Source: Acidobacteriaceae bacterium
GTDB taxonomy: Bacteria > Acidobacteriota > Terriglobia > Terriglobales > Acidobacteriaceae
Direction: 5' to 3'
NCBI GenBank assembly: GCA_003161045.1
Contig: PMPH01000080.1
Span: forward strand, 6,318-42,879
Length of the DNA: 36,562 nt
Position 1 is the stretch's first letter. Every line of letters begins with the position of its first letter. Below are positions 7,104 to 16,068 of this stretch, in pieces. The position numbers were made by a program, and so were the translations under genes. The notes below the pieces were generated by a model that saw only the letters and a program-made list of their open reading frames with translations, ran no database searches and had not been told where the DNA came from.

Positions 7104-8204
7104 TTACTGGACGGTCGCGTCGGGATTGGCCGGCAGCTTGGAAGCCGGATCAGCGGGGCTATCCAGTTTGGCCGAAGCGCTGGCCCCAACGCCATCCCGC
7201 TCTGGACGGCTGGCAAATTCAGCTTCAATCCGCTGGTTGGTGCCGGCTACGGCAAACTCGTAGGCCACGCGAATGCCGTTGTAGATGGCCCGGTCGTTCG
7301 AAGAGCCGTGGCCGATGATGCAGACCCCGTGCACCCCCAGCAGCGGCGCGCCGCCATACTCCCGGTAATCCAGGCGGTGGCGGAATTCGTTGAAGGCGCG
7401 CCGCGAGAGCAGCGCTCCCACCTGGGCGGTGACCGTGCGCTTGAGCGATTCGCGCAGCACATCGCGCACAAAGCGGCCGACTCCCTCGCTGGTCTTCAGC
7501 GCCACGTTGCCGACAAATCCGTCGCAAACGATCACGTCGGCCTGGCCACTGAAGATGTCGCGGCCCTCGACGTTACCGATGAAGTGGATCGGCAGGGCCT
7601 TGAGCAGCGGGAAGGCCTCGCGGGTCAGGTCGTTGCCCTTGGTCTCTTCCTCGCCGATCGACAGCAGGCCCACGCGCGGCTTGTGAATCTTCAGCACGCT
7701 GCGGGCATACATCTCGCCCATCACGGCAAACTGGGCCAGATTGTGCGGCTTGCAGTCCACATTGGCGCCCACATCGAGCAGGACGCAAGGGTTCCCGGTA
7801 GAACTGGGCATGGGGGTTGCCAAAGCCGGACGGTCCACTCCCGGCAACGCGCCCAGCACCATCTTGGCCGTGGCCATGGCCGCGCCGGTGTTGCCGGCGG
7901 TCACAAAGCCCGCGGCCTTGCCCTCGCGCACCAGCTTGAGGCCGACGCGGATCGAGCTGTCTTTCTTGGTCCGCACCGCCTGCACCGCCTTCTCCTCCAT
8001 GCCGATGCGTTCCGAGGCGTGGTGAATGACGATGGGCAGATCCTCGTTCTCGAGGTGTTCGTCCAGAAGGTCGCGCAGCTCCGCCTCGGGACCCACCAGG
8101 TGGACCCGCACGGGCAGAGACTTGCAGGCGAGAATCGCCCCGCGAATCTCCGGCTCGGGAGCTTTGTCGGAACCTACGGCGTCAAGCGCAATGTCGATGA
8201 GCAT
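7104..8204 (-). CDS. plsX: Phosphate acyltransferase PlsX
   Basis: PlsX converts acyl-ACP to acyl-phosphate, the acyl donor for PlsY in phospholipid synthesis, at the inner face of the membrane. The start [20 protein letters not shown] is typical, followed by [20 protein letters not shown], the glycine-rich [15 protein letters not shown], and [19 protein letters not shown]. The protein is 366 residues, the last 25 or so being an unconserved Ala/Pro/Asp tail beyond the usual length. It lies 12 bases after rpmF, the classic rpmF-plsX linkage. Confidence 0.97.
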   Translation of the reverse strand: MLIDIALDAVGSDKAPEPEIRGAILACKSLPVRVHLVGPEAELRDLLDEHLENEDLPIVIHHASERIGMEEKAVQAVRTKKDSSIRVGLKLVREGKAAGFVTAGNTGAAMATAKMVLGALPGVDRPALATPMPSSTGNPCVLLDVGANVDCKPHNLAQFAVMGEMYARSVLKIHKPRVGLLSIGEEETKGNDLTREAFPLLKALPIHFIGNVEGRDIFSGQADVIVCDGFVGNVALKTSEGVGRFVRDVLRESLKRTVTAQVGALLSRRAFNEFRHRLDYREYGGAPLLGVHGVCIIGHGSSNDRAIYNGIRVAYEFAVAGTNQRIEAEFASRPERDGVGASASAKLDSPADPASKLPANPDATVQ

Positions 8205-8216
8205 AGGCGCGGAAGT

Positions 8217-8405
8217 TTACTTGACGGCTTCCTTGATGTCCAGCACGGCGCGGCCCTTGTAGGCTCCGCACTTGGGGCAGGCGTGATGCGGCAGCTTCTT
8301 CTCGTGGCAGCTGGGGCACTCGGAGACCCCGACGGCGGTCAAAAAATCGTGAGAGCGGCGAAGCGCGGTGCGGCGCGTTGAGTGGCGCCTCTTCGGATTA
8401 GGCAT
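8217..8405 (-). CDS. rpmF: 50S ribosomal protein bL32
   Basis: This is a 62-residue basic protein starting MPNPKRRHSTRRTALRRSHD, the standard bL32 N-terminus. A zinc finger is formed by CPSC at 30-33 and CPKC at 43-46. It sits between the DUF177 gene and plsX, as in most bacteria. Confidence 0.97.
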   Translation of the reverse strand: MPNPKRRHSTRRTALRRSHDFLTAVGVSECPSCHEKKLPHHACPKCGAYKGRAVLDIKEAVK

Positions 8406-8518
8406 AACGGAAATTCCTTTCGTCTCGGGCCCGCTTCCGGCGGTTCAGACCGGTTCCGGCCAGCCATCAGGCCGCACGAAACCCCGTCTGCCCCCGGAAC
8501 AGGGCGAGCACCCTCAAT

Positions 8519-9100
8519 TTATCCAGATCTTCTCTGGGAGCTGGCTTGCTCAGACTCGATCCGGCTGCGAAGATCGGCCAGCGCCTCCCAGCGGGGGTCG
8601 CTCGGACCCACATCGCAAGAGCAGACCTGGCTGTTGCGGTTTACCCCGCAGCGCGGGCAAAGTCCTTTGCAGTCTGGCTTGCAGAGCGTCCTCACCGGCA
8701 GGGACAACAGCACCTGCTCGCACAGCACATCCTCAAGCGCAAGACTGTCTCCTTGATAATACCCGATTTCCGTCTCCGGCGCAGTAATGGACCGTTCGGG
8801 AGCTTCGGCATCGGCCTCCGCGGGGCGGAAGATCAGGTCGAAATCGGACTCCAGCGGAATCTCGACCGGATCGAGACAGCGGGCGCAGGGCACCTGGAAG
8901 CGGCCGGAAAAATGGCCCCGGAGCCGAATATCGGCCACAATATCCTTTGGCCCGCGATGTTCGTGCAGCACCTCGGCCCGGCCGTCGGTTTCGAGCGGCC
9001 CCTGCTGCGCGGCCTCTTCGCCGAAATCGACTGCGCCCGGAGCCAGTTCCAGATCGAAGTCGATCGGCTGCCGTTCCAGCTCACTTATCTTGAACTTCAT
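8519..9100 (-). CDS. YceD/DUF177 family protein
   Basis: The 193-residue protein has the family core VPCARCLDPVEIPLESDFDL, and further on a conserved LALEDVLCEQVLLSLPVRTLC. A cysteine-rich end (CKPDCKGLCPRCG, then CSCD) may bind a metal. YceD proteins are tied genetically to rpmF and to 23S rRNA metabolism; the molecular role is not settled. A 113-base gap separates it from rpmF, probably holding only the leader, since no gene or clear hairpin was seen there. It is divergent from the chemoreceptor gene. Confidence 0.88.
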   Translation of the reverse strand: MKFKISELERQPIDFDLELAPGAVDFGEEAAQQGPLETDGRAEVLHEHRGPKDIVADIRLRGHFSGRFQVPCARCLDPVEIPLESDFDLIFRPAEADAEAPERSITAPETEIGYYQGDSLALEDVLCEQVLLSLPVRTLCKPDCKGLCPRCGVNRNSQVCSCDVGPSDPRWEALADLRSRIESEQASSQRRSG

Positions 9101-9265
9101 ACTATGAGCCTACGGCGCAAGCGCGGGGGCGTCAATGCGCTGCCGCGGCCCCCTGCGCCCTGTCGGGAGCTGGCCAGGCGGCCAGCCGCCGCTTTTCACC
9201 AGAAACCGTTCTTCCGCGCCAGATGATTTTCTGTTCCGGCCGGTTTTCCGCCGGGACGAAAGGGC

Positions 9266-9292
9266 TCAAGTCAACCCCGATCACGCCGATAA
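9266..9292 (+). promoter_or_regulatory. Sigma-28 (FliA/SigD) type promoter of the chemoreceptor gene
   Basis: TCAAGTCA at 9266-9273 resembles the sigma-28 -35 element (TAAAGTTT). It is followed, after exactly 11 bases, by GCCGATAA at 9285-9292, a perfect match to the sigma-28 -10 element. The expected start point is near 9299, leaving about 27 bases of leader that includes AAAGGG before the ATG at 9326. It puts the receptor in the late flagellar/chemotaxis regulon. Confidence 0.75.
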
Positions 9293-9325
9293 AATTCCTG
9301 ACTGGTTTCAGAAAGGGTTTCTGGC

Positions 9326-11038
9326 ATGCAATGGCTCCGTGACCTCCCTATCTCCCGCAAGTTTTTCTTCGCCTTCGGCCTTATCTGCGGCCTCTGTATC
9401 CTGCTGGGTGCGTACACCTTCATCACCTTCCGAAGCATCGCCACCAGAAATGAGAATGTAACCGCCAACGTCCTTCCCTCCGTGATCATGCTGGCGAATA
9501 TTCAATCGGCGGCCAACGACGCACGGCGCCAGGATCTCAATCTTCTGCTTTGCCGGACGCCGGCATGTATGGCAGATCACAACGCCAAACGCCAGCAGGC
9601 CATCGCCGAATATCAGGCGGGAGTCAACGCGTACGAGCCGAGGATCAGTTCTCCAAGCGAGCGCGAGATCTACCGGAAGTTCTCGGCGGACTGGGCGCAG
9701 TACCAGGAAGCCAGCGATCGCGCCAACACCATGCTGGTAGCCGGCAAGACCAGCGACGCCGCGGACCTGCTCACCTCCGACGCCATGATCGCGGCTTATC
9801 GCGCGGCAATTGCAGGAATGAGCGACTCGCTCCAGTTCAACGCGAAGTCCGGTTCGGCTGAGTCCCAGGCCGCCTCCGCCGCCAGCAACTGCGCCGTCTG
9901 GGTCAACGCCGGGGTCACCACGCTGATCGTGCTGCTCTGTGCGCTCATCGGCAGAATACTCACGAAGGCGATTGCGCCACGGCTGGCTCGCGTACTGACC
10001 GCCTTGGAATCTTTAGCGGCCAAGGATCTGACTGTGCACATTGAGGCGACCGGACGCGACGAGATCGGCCGCGTGGCCGACGCGCTTGACGCCAGTGTGG
10101 CCTCCCTGCGCGCTGTCCTGCAATCGGTAGCCCAGGGCGCGGAGACGCTCTCGGCGGCCACCACCCAGATCAGCGCCCGCGCGGTCCAGACCGCCGGCAA
10201 CGCCAACACCCAGTCCAGCAAGACCAACCAGATTGCCGCGGCCGCGCAAGAGATGACCGCGACCATTGGCGAGATCAGCAGCAACGCCGAAAGCGCCGCC
10301 CACGCCAGCAGAAAATCGGCCGAGACGGCCGATCAGGGCGGAACGGTGATGCAGGCCGCCGCCGCGACTATGGAGAAAATTGCCGCGGCCACCAGCACGG
10401 TGGCCGAGAAGATGACCTCGCTGGCCCAGCGCTCCGAGGAGATCGGCAAGGTGGTCAACGTCATCCAGGAAATCAGCGAGCAGACCAACCTGCTGGCCCT
10501 GAACGCGGCCATCGAGGCGGCCCGCGCCGGCGAGCATGGGCGCGGATTTGCCGTGGTGGCCGGCGAGGTTCGCCGCCTGGCCGAACGCACCAAGGGCGCC
10601 ACCGAGGAGATCGCCGGCACCATCCGCAGCATTCAGGATGAAACGCGCGAAACCCTTCAGGTGATGGAAGACAGCCGCGCGGCAGTCGAAACCGGCATGG
10701 GAGAGACCGCCCACGCCCGCCACAGCCTGGAGGAGATCATCGAGTCCTCCAAAGAGGTCGAGCAGCAGATTCAACTGATCGCCACCGCCGCCACCGAGCA
10801 GACCGCGGCCTCGGGCGAAATCTCCGAGTCGGCCGGCCAGATCTCGCAGTTGTCGGTGGAAAACTCGCAGGGCGCCGAAGAGGCCGTCGAAGCCCTCAAG
10901 AGCCTTGCCTCGCTGGCCAGCCAGTTGGACGGCACCATCCGCCAGTTTCAGCTTGAAACAGATCAGCAGGCCGGCGGCAGATTCGCGGGCAAAAGCCAGT
11001 CGGCCGGCCGCACGGCATTCAGAACCGCGCACTCATAA
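9326..11038 (+). CDS. Methyl-accepting chemotaxis protein
   Basis: This 570-residue transmembrane receptor has a short cytoplasmic start and TM1 at about residues 12-34. A periplasmic four-helix-bundle-like domain follows (about 35-185), with two close cysteines ([11 protein letters not shown]). TM2 lies near residues 190-208, then a HAMP domain and the long signalling coiled coil. The CheA/CheW-binding hairpin is clear: [20 protein letters not shown] followed by [18 protein letters not shown]. There is no C-terminal pentapeptide for CheR/CheB docking. The ligand cannot be predicted. No other chemotaxis gene is nearby, so it is an orphan receptor, driven by its own sigma-28-like promoter. Confidence 0.95.
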   Translation: MQWLRDLPISRKFFFAFGLICGLCILLGAYTFITFRSIATRNENVTANVLPSVIMLANIQSAANDARRQDLNLLLCRTPACMADHNAKRQQAIAEYQAGVNAYEPRISSPSEREIYRKFSADWAQYQEASDRANTMLVAGKTSDAADLLTSDAMIAAYRAAIAGMSDSLQFNAKSGSAESQAASAASNCAVWVNAGVTTLIVLLCALIGRILTKAIAPRLARVLTALESLAAKDLTVHIEATGRDEIGRVADALDASVASLRAVLQSVAQGAETLSAATTQISARAVQTAGNANTQSSKTNQIAAAAQEMTATIGEISSNAESAAHASRKSAETADQGGTVMQAAAATMEKIAAATSTVAEKMTSLAQRSEEIGKVVNVIQEISEQTNLLALNAAIEAARAGEHGRGFAVVAGEVRRLAERTKGATEEIAGTIRSIQDETRETLQVMEDSRAAVETGMGETAHARHSLEEIIESSKEVEQQIQLIATAATEQTAASGEISESAGQISQLSVENSQGAEEAVEALKSLASLASQLDGTIRQFQLETDQQAGGRFAGKSQSAGRTAFRTAHS

Positions 11039-11412
11039 ACCATTGACACGGCGGCAGCCAGATCCCCAGATCCGCGCGTCCCGGCAATCGAACCACTTCG
11101 CTGGCGACCCCAAGGCTGCCGCCGCAACTTCCCCTCCCCCATCTCCAGTAGCCGTTCTCCAGTTAACGTGGAGTTTCGAGCACCGTGCGAGTTGGCTTTT
11201 ACTTCAACCCCAGCGACGAAGACCTGTCGCCTGGGACCCCGGACCACCGCAGGGAAAAAAGCCACGCAGCGACCCTGATTCCTTTCTATAGCAACGGGAG
11301 AGCCGTTATAGTTACATAGAACTTGCTTCTCTCAACTGGGCCTGAACTTGCGAACGGCTCGCTGCGCGGAGCAGCGCTTTCAGAATCCTGAGAGTCTCTA
11401 CAAGGGGAAGAT
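11039..11412. other. Intergenic region between chemoreceptor and GT39 gene
   Basis: No convincing gene was found in this 374-base gap. It holds a bulged hairpin at 11286-11311, where CTATA-(GCA)-ACGG pairs with CCGTTATAG, and a smaller palindrome around GTTAAC near 11157-11173. Neither is followed by a T-run. A promoter for the downstream gene probably lies between 11280 and 11400 but no clear hexamer pair stands out. Confidence 0.5.
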
Positions 11413-12674
11413 ATGTTTAAAAGCAAATCCAGGCTCCTGGTTATCATCTTCGTTGCGGCGTTTCTTCTCAGGCTCCTGGCCGTCGTGGCGCTGCGCGATA
11501 TTCATGCAGGACCGACAAGGGCATTTGGCGCCGACGGAATCGAATTCAATGAACTCGCGTATCAGGTTGCCCTGGGACATGGATACGAATTGCAGCCGGG
11601 CCATCCAACCTCTTTTCGGGCGCCGGGTTTTCCGCTTTTCCTGGCGGGGGTTTATTTTCTTGCGGGGCAGAATTATCCGCTCACCTATGTGGTCTTTTGC
11701 CTGCTGGGAGCGGCCGCCTGCGTGCTCACCTACCTGGTGGCGTTGGAGATGACCGGACCGAAGATGGCCCTTCTCGCCGCGGCCCTGGCGGCCACCTATA
11801 TCAACGCCATTTATTTTGCCGTGGTCTTTGCCTCCGAGAGCTTGTATCTGGTCTGTTTTGGATTGAGCCTCTGGCTCTTTCTGCGCTATTTGAAGAATGG
11901 CTCCTCCTGGGAGCTTCTTATCTGCGCATTATCGCTGGGATGGGGAATCCTGACCAGGCCTTTTGCGCTGCTCTTGCTTCCCTTGTTCGGCTGCGTTCTT
12001 CTGTGGAATATGTGGAAGAGCAGGAGATTCCGCTTTGGCCAGGCCGTGATGCTTGCTGTCATTCCCCTGGCCGTAGTCGCTCCCTGGACGTTTAGGAATT
12101 ACGAAGTCTTCCACCAGTTCGTTCCAGTTGCAAACAATGGGGGCAGCGGAATCTACCAAGGCAACAACGACCGGGTGCTCAACGAGCCCTATTACATGGG
12201 CTCCTGGATCAGCACCACCGAACTGCCTTACCGGAATCTGATTGTCGCCGAACCGGACGAAGTTTCTCATGACCGCGAGGAAATGCATCTCGGCGTTCAA
12301 TGGATCAAAGGGCACCTGCGGTCGATGCCGTTGCTGTGCACTTAAAGCTGGTTCGCCTGTGGCTCCCCGATATTTCTTCGCTAAATAGAAAATATGTCCT
12401 GCTGCAGTGGGTCTTCGCCACTCCATTTATTATCTTCATGCTGATCGGGTTATTTCGATGCCTGAGCCAACGGCGTTACTGGACACAAGAATGGGTTCTC
12501 GTCCATGGGATCATTGCGGCAACCGTCTTCGTTACCCTCGTTTTTTTCGGAAGCCCGCGTTACAGGGATGCCAACATTCCGGTGTTGATGATTTATGCGG
12601 CCTTCGGAGTACAGGCATTGCTGCCTCGCAAGATCGCGCAACGCCCGACGCTGGCCGGGAGCGGCTCTGAGTGA
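11413..12674 (+). pseudogene. GT39/PMT-superfamily membrane glycosyltransferase, split by a -1 frameshift
   Basis: The first frame (11413-12345) codes an N-terminal signal anchor, a first loop with DGIEFNELAYQVALGHGY, RAPGFPLFLAGVYFLAG, and about eight membrane helices, as in ArnT/PMT-type enzymes that use polyprenyl-phosphate sugars. It stops at TAA right after MPLLCT. The adjacent frame continues the same protein: HLKLVRLWLPD, then two more membrane helices, ending with the stop at 12672-12674. Restoring one missing base near 12336-12342 joins them into about 420 residues. No canonical slippery heptamer is present. It is either a decayed gene or a one-base sequencing error. Confidence 0.85.
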
Positions 12675-12680
12675 GCAGCT

Positions 12681-12718
12681 TAGGATGGCCTGTGCGCTTT
12701 TCCCCATGGGCTATCCTA
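12681..12718. terminator. Hairpin between convergent genes
   Basis: TAGGATGGCC (12681-12690) pairs, with one mismatch, with GGGCTATCCTA (12708-12718), with TTTTCCCC in the loop. It lies 7 bases after the GT39 stop and overlaps the stop codon of the leftward methyltransferase. There is no strong T-run, so the call is modest. Confidence 0.45.
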
Positions 12719-13396
12719 TGACACGCACTGGGCTGAAAGCAGCAGATTGGAGGGCCAGCCGGCCAGCGTCACGCAGGTTACCTTGAAGTTGTCCATCCTC
12801 GCCTCCGCGGCGAGCCGCCGCAACTCGGAGGCGGAAAGCAGGTTCAAGTTATCTTCCGAGGCAAAGAAATCCATGCCTCTCATCCTGCACAGCTTCCGGA
12901 ATGCAGGCGCGGGAAGCCAATGCGCAAAGGGCATGACCGTGTGGAACTCCACCGGGAACCAGCGGTTGGGCGTGGTGACAAATATTCCCTTGCGCGCCAC
13001 GCGCCACGCCTCGCGAAGGAAATCAGCCTGCCTTTCCCGGCTGCCTACATGCTCCAGGACCGCGCTCGAGTGGACGTAATCGAATTCCTTGTCGGCAAAG
13101 TGGAGATTCCGGCCATCGGCACGCACAAACCTCAACCCTGGGTAGATCTCTTCAAGAAACCGCGCGTCATCCACGCCGCTTGCGGTGATCCGGTGTTTAT
13201 GGGGATACCAGAGCTCGAGGTAGTTGGAATGGCTGTATGTCCGGTCACTCGTCACCCCAATATCGAGCAGTGTGTCGTGCTGCCCGATCCCGGTCGAGGA
13301 GAGAAAGACCTGGTACATCCTCCGCCGCTGATAACCGGATATCCGGGCCGGTATCGAGTCCGCCGCCGCGAGATTATAGTGAGCGTTAACGTCCAA
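12716..13396 (-). CDS. Class I SAM-dependent methyltransferase (Methyltransf_11 type)
   Basis: The 226-residue protein has a Rossmann-type motif I, DTLLDIGVTSDRTYSHSNY, an acidic motif II region, the FADKEFDYVHSSAVLEHVGS stretch typical of Methyltransf_11, and GIFVTTPNRWFPVEFHTVMP. SAM methylation of a small molecule or lipid-linked sugar is likely; the substrate is unknown. The usual DVGCG-like glycine motif is altered to DIGVT. It lies 9 bases after the GT2 gene, probably in one transcript with it, and may act on the same glycolipid. Confidence 0.85.
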   Translation of the reverse strand: MDVNAHYNLAAADSIPARISGYQRRRMYQVFLSSTGIGQHDTLLDIGVTSDRTYSHSNYLELWYPHKHRITASGVDDARFLEEIYPGLRFVRADGRNLHFADKEFDYVHSSAVLEHVGSRERQADFLREAWRVARKGIFVTTPNRWFPVEFHTVMPFAHWLPAPAFRKLCRMRGMDFFASEDNLNLLSASELRRLAAEARMDNFKVTCVTLAGWPSNLLLSAQCVS

Positions 13397-13405
13397 CGGG
13401 CCTCC

Positions 13406-14569
13406 TTAGCGCACTTCGCTTGAGCGCCGCCGCAGCCCGAGAATGCTCAGGAAGAAGCTGCTGCAAATGGTTTGCACGCCCAAGGTCAGAGCGAAGACAG
13501 AGGGCATGACGAAGCGAAGCATATGGCCCGGGTCCAAGGCTCCGAAACTCTCTTTCGCCCACCCGGAGATGGCAAAGACCGATCCGCCAATCCCCAGCGC
13601 CATCAGCAAACCGCCGGCGGCCAGGCCGGTCTCCAGCGTAATGTAGCGGAAGGCGCGATTCAGGCGCGCGTCTTCCGGAAGCAGGCCCTCGGAGATGGCG
13701 AAGACCTTGGCGAAGACGGCAAAGGCAACCAGTTGAAAGCCCAGGAGTACGAAAACAAACGCATACAAAAGCGTATGCACGTCGAAGCCGATGCCATGGA
13801 CGGCCCGTGGCCCCGGCAAAAGCCAGGCGCATCCGGCCAGCCCCAGCAGGATCAAGAGGATTCCCGGATACAGGAAGAGCCAGCGCGGACTGTTCATCAG
13901 CATGAAGCGTAGATGCCGCCAGCCGTCGCGATAGGGAAGCAGGTGCGGCGGGCGCGAGCGGCCGTCGGGACTGAGGATGGTGGGCACTTCGGTCATCTTC
14001 AGTCCCATGAGCTTGGACTTGATCACCATCTCCGAGGCGAATTCCATCCCGGTGGTTCTCAAATCCATCGCCTCGAAGGCGCTTTTGGAGAAACCCCTGA
14101 GACCGCAGTGGAAATCGCCCACATTCGCGCGAAAAAAAAGCTTCCCAATGGAAGAAAGGATCGGATTGCCGATGTAACGGTTCTTCCATGGCATCGCGCC
14201 CGGCCGAATACCGCCCAGAAAGCGGTTCCCCATGACGAGGTCATAGCCTTCGCGCAGCTTCAGGACAAAGCCATCCAAATCCTCGAAGTCATAGCTGTCG
14301 TCCGAGTCGCCCATGATGCAATAGCGGCCACGCGCGGCACAGATTGCCCCATACAGCGCCGCGCCGTAGCCGCGAATGGGGATAGGAATCACGCGCGCGC
14401 CGAGCCCGGTCGCAATCTGCTGCGAACCATCCGTCGAGCCGTTATCGCCGATGACGATCTCTCCGCTCACGCCTGATCGATCAAGATAGCTCTGGGCTTT
14501 CTTGATGCAGGTGGCGAGAGTCTCCGCCTCGTTCAGGCAGGGCATCACTATGCTCAGTTCCACGGTCAT
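13406..14569 (-). CDS. Polyprenyl-phosphate sugar transferase, DPM1/GtrB-like GT2 with C-terminal membrane helices
   Basis: The catalytic domain (about residues 1-230) has MPCLNEAETLATCI, VIGDNGSTDGSQQIA, the metal-binding MGDSDDSYDFEDL, and the acceptor-side NVGDFHCGLRGFSKSAFEAM. This pattern is typical of enzymes that move a sugar from a nucleotide donor to a polyprenyl phosphate. Four membrane helices follow (about 235-375). The product would be a donor for GT39/PMT-type transferases, such as the broken gene at 11413. ATG 14569 gives a conventional N-terminus, MTVELSIVMP. Confidence 0.9.
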   Translation of the reverse strand: MTVELSIVMPCLNEAETLATCIKKAQSYLDRSGVSGEIVIGDNGSTDGSQQIATGLGARVIPIPIRGYGAALYGAICAARGRYCIMGDSDDSYDFEDLDGFVLKLREGYDLVMGNRFLGGIRPGAMPWKNRYIGNPILSSIGKLFFRANVGDFHCGLRGFSKSAFEAMDLRTTGMEFASEMVIKSKLMGLKMTEVPTILSPDGRSRPPHLLPYRDGWRHLRFMLMNSPRWLFLYPGILLILLGLAGCAWLLPGPRAVHGIGFDVHTLLYAFVFVLLGFQLVAFAVFAKVFAISEGLLPEDARLNRAFRYITLETGLAAGGLLMALGIGGSVFAISGWAKESFGALDPGHMLRFVMPSVFALTLGVQTICSSFFLSILGLRRRSSEVR

Positions 14570-14649
14570 TTTCGCTTACCTCAAGTTCGGTTGATAGTAG
14601 GGGCCGCTCAGCGGCGGCGGTTTCCCTCTACCGCTATGGAAAGAACGCT

Positions 14650-14937
14650 CTAACTGCCCGGCGCAGAGCCTCCGCCGGTAAACACATCCACATACCGGCG
14701 CGCCGTCTCCTCAATCCGGTGCTCTTTGAGAATCAACTGGAAGCCCGCCTCGCCCATGCTCCGGCGCAGATCGGCGTCATCCACCAGTTTTTTGAGCGCC
14801 GCGCAAATCTCCTCGCTGTTGCCCACGGGAACCAGAATGCCGGAGCGGCCGTGCTGCACATGGGCGCGCATCTCCGGCTTCTCCGGGGCTTCGCAATGCT
14901 TCAGCACAGCTATCATGCGCTCCTGGCAGCTTGCCAT
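14650..14937 (-). pseudogene. C-terminal remnant of a GT4 glycosyltransferase
   Basis: The last 75 or so codons read EMRAHVQHGRSGILVPVGNS, then ALKKLVDDADLRRSMGEAG and ETARRYVDVF, the standard C-terminal third of a GT4 (GT-B fold) enzyme after the donor-binding Glu region. Nothing resembling the N-terminal two thirds (about 280 residues) is present: the recognisable part ends near 14880, and the next gene ends at 15006. The sequence before it (CQERMIAVLKHCEAPEKP) is not family-like. It is probably a deletion relic at the end of the EPS operon. Confidence 0.75.
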
Positions 14938-15005
14938 GCGGCAACAACTCTCCGGGAATTACCTCCAGGGATGGCGGCTTCGTATTTACAGTGCCGATCT
15001 TTGCC

Positions 15006-16022
15006 TCAGCGGTTGCGCACGCAGTCGTCGGTCAGTTGGATTGGCCTTCCCATCTCGACAACTTCAAAGTCGGTTACCTTCAAGTCGGTCAGATCGTGGG
15101 GGGTAAAGTCCATGTCGGCGTACTTTGCCACCGTGTCCTGGTCGCTCTGCGCGGTGAGGGCGATATTGCCGCCGTCCGACAGGAACATACCGTATTTCTG
15201 CATGGCGCGCGCCACGACCTGCGCCGCGGGCGTGAGCTTCGACATGTCGAACGAGGCCTTCAGGCGGAAGCGGGCGCCCATCGGCGGAGCGTCAACCGGC
15301 CCGCGCGGCTGCCCAGCATGCGTGGCGGGATGAACAAAGACGTGCGCGCGAATCCGCGGGTTGGGAAGGACGAGGCGGATGGCGTGGTCGATGTGCCCGG
15401 CGGCGAGCTCGTCGGCATTGAAGAGCAATGGAGCAATAGGCAAGCCGGCGGCGTCGGCGCTGGTGCACTGATCTCCACGTCCCGACGGCGGATAAACTCG
15501 GTTGAGATCCCACACAGCGACAAATGTTGCCGTAAGAACATTCTCCGCGTAGTTGGCGGCATAGGCCTCGTAGAGCTTGCCGTGGCCGCGGTCGACAACG
15601 ATGAGCGGGCAGTCATTCTGTGAAGTATCGCACTGATAGTTGCCCCCCGCGGAGGGTAGGGGAAAGGTAGAGATGTTGTCGGAGTCCGGGCTGTAGAACG
15701 GATTGCCCTTGCGAAAAGGAACAAATGGTGTGTGGGCGTCTGCCTGCAACACCCGATAGCCGAAGTCCACTTGCATCCGGTTATTGTTCCCCCATCCGCC
15801 CGCACCCGCCAGCCAGGAGATGATGGTGGAGGAGTGAGGATCCACGGGTGCGTGACTCACATTCTGCGTCCAGATGGCGCCGGAAGGAAAGTAGGCCGCG
15901 GGCGCGACGGCGTGCTCCAGCCTCGCCGCCTTCACCTTGACGATGTGATCGTGGAGACCGTAGCCCACCAGGATGGCTCCGATTCCCAGTATGGAAATAA
16001 ACAGCACTTTCAAGTGGTTCAT
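15006..16022 (-). CDS. Secreted protein of unknown function in the EPS operon
   Basis: The 338-residue protein starts with a signal peptide or signal anchor (VLFISILGIGAILVGYG, residues about 6-22), so it is exported or membrane-tethered. The mature part has no motif I can assign. It contains a Trp/Gly-rich segment (SWLAGAGGWGNNNRMQVDFG), the cysteine-containing stretch YQCDTSQNDCPLIVVDRGHG, YPPSGRGDQCTSADAAGLPI, and VHPATHAGQPRG. Four cysteines (two in the first cysteine-containing stretch, one in RGDQCTSAD, one near the end) could form disulfides. The composition suggests a compact extracellular beta-rich fold, perhaps polysaccharide-binding or -cleaving, but that is only inferred from position, 46 bases downstream of a membrane GT2. 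Confidence 0.8.
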   Translation of the reverse strand: MNHLKVLFISILGIGAILVGYGLHDHIVKVKAARLEHAVAPAAYFPSGAIWTQNVSHAPVDPHSSTIISWLAGAGGWGNNNRMQVDFGYRVLQADAHTPFVPFRKGNPFYSPDSDNISTFPLPSAGGNYQCDTSQNDCPLIVVDRGHGKLYEAYAANYAENVLTATFVAVWDLNRVYPPSGRGDQCTSADAAGLPIAPLLFNADELAAGHIDHAIRLVLPNPRIRAHVFVHPATHAGQPRGPVDAPPMGARFRLKASFDMSKLTPAAQVVARAMQKYGMFLSDGGNIALTAQSDQDTVAKYADMDFTPHDLTDLKVTDFEVVEMGRPIQLTDDCVRNR

Positions 16023-16068
16023 AACGGTTGAATGCTCCTCTCACGGGCGTACGTCATTCAGAAGAATT

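Noticed and set aside
7308-8381. 357-codon plus-strand frame opposite plsX
   Set aside because: It is a shadow of plsX and rpmF, with His/Gly/Arg-rich sequence and no recognisable domain.
12330-12350. Programmed ribosomal frameshift in the GT39 gene
   Set aside because: No slippery heptamer or downstream structure is evident, and this family is not known to use recoding.
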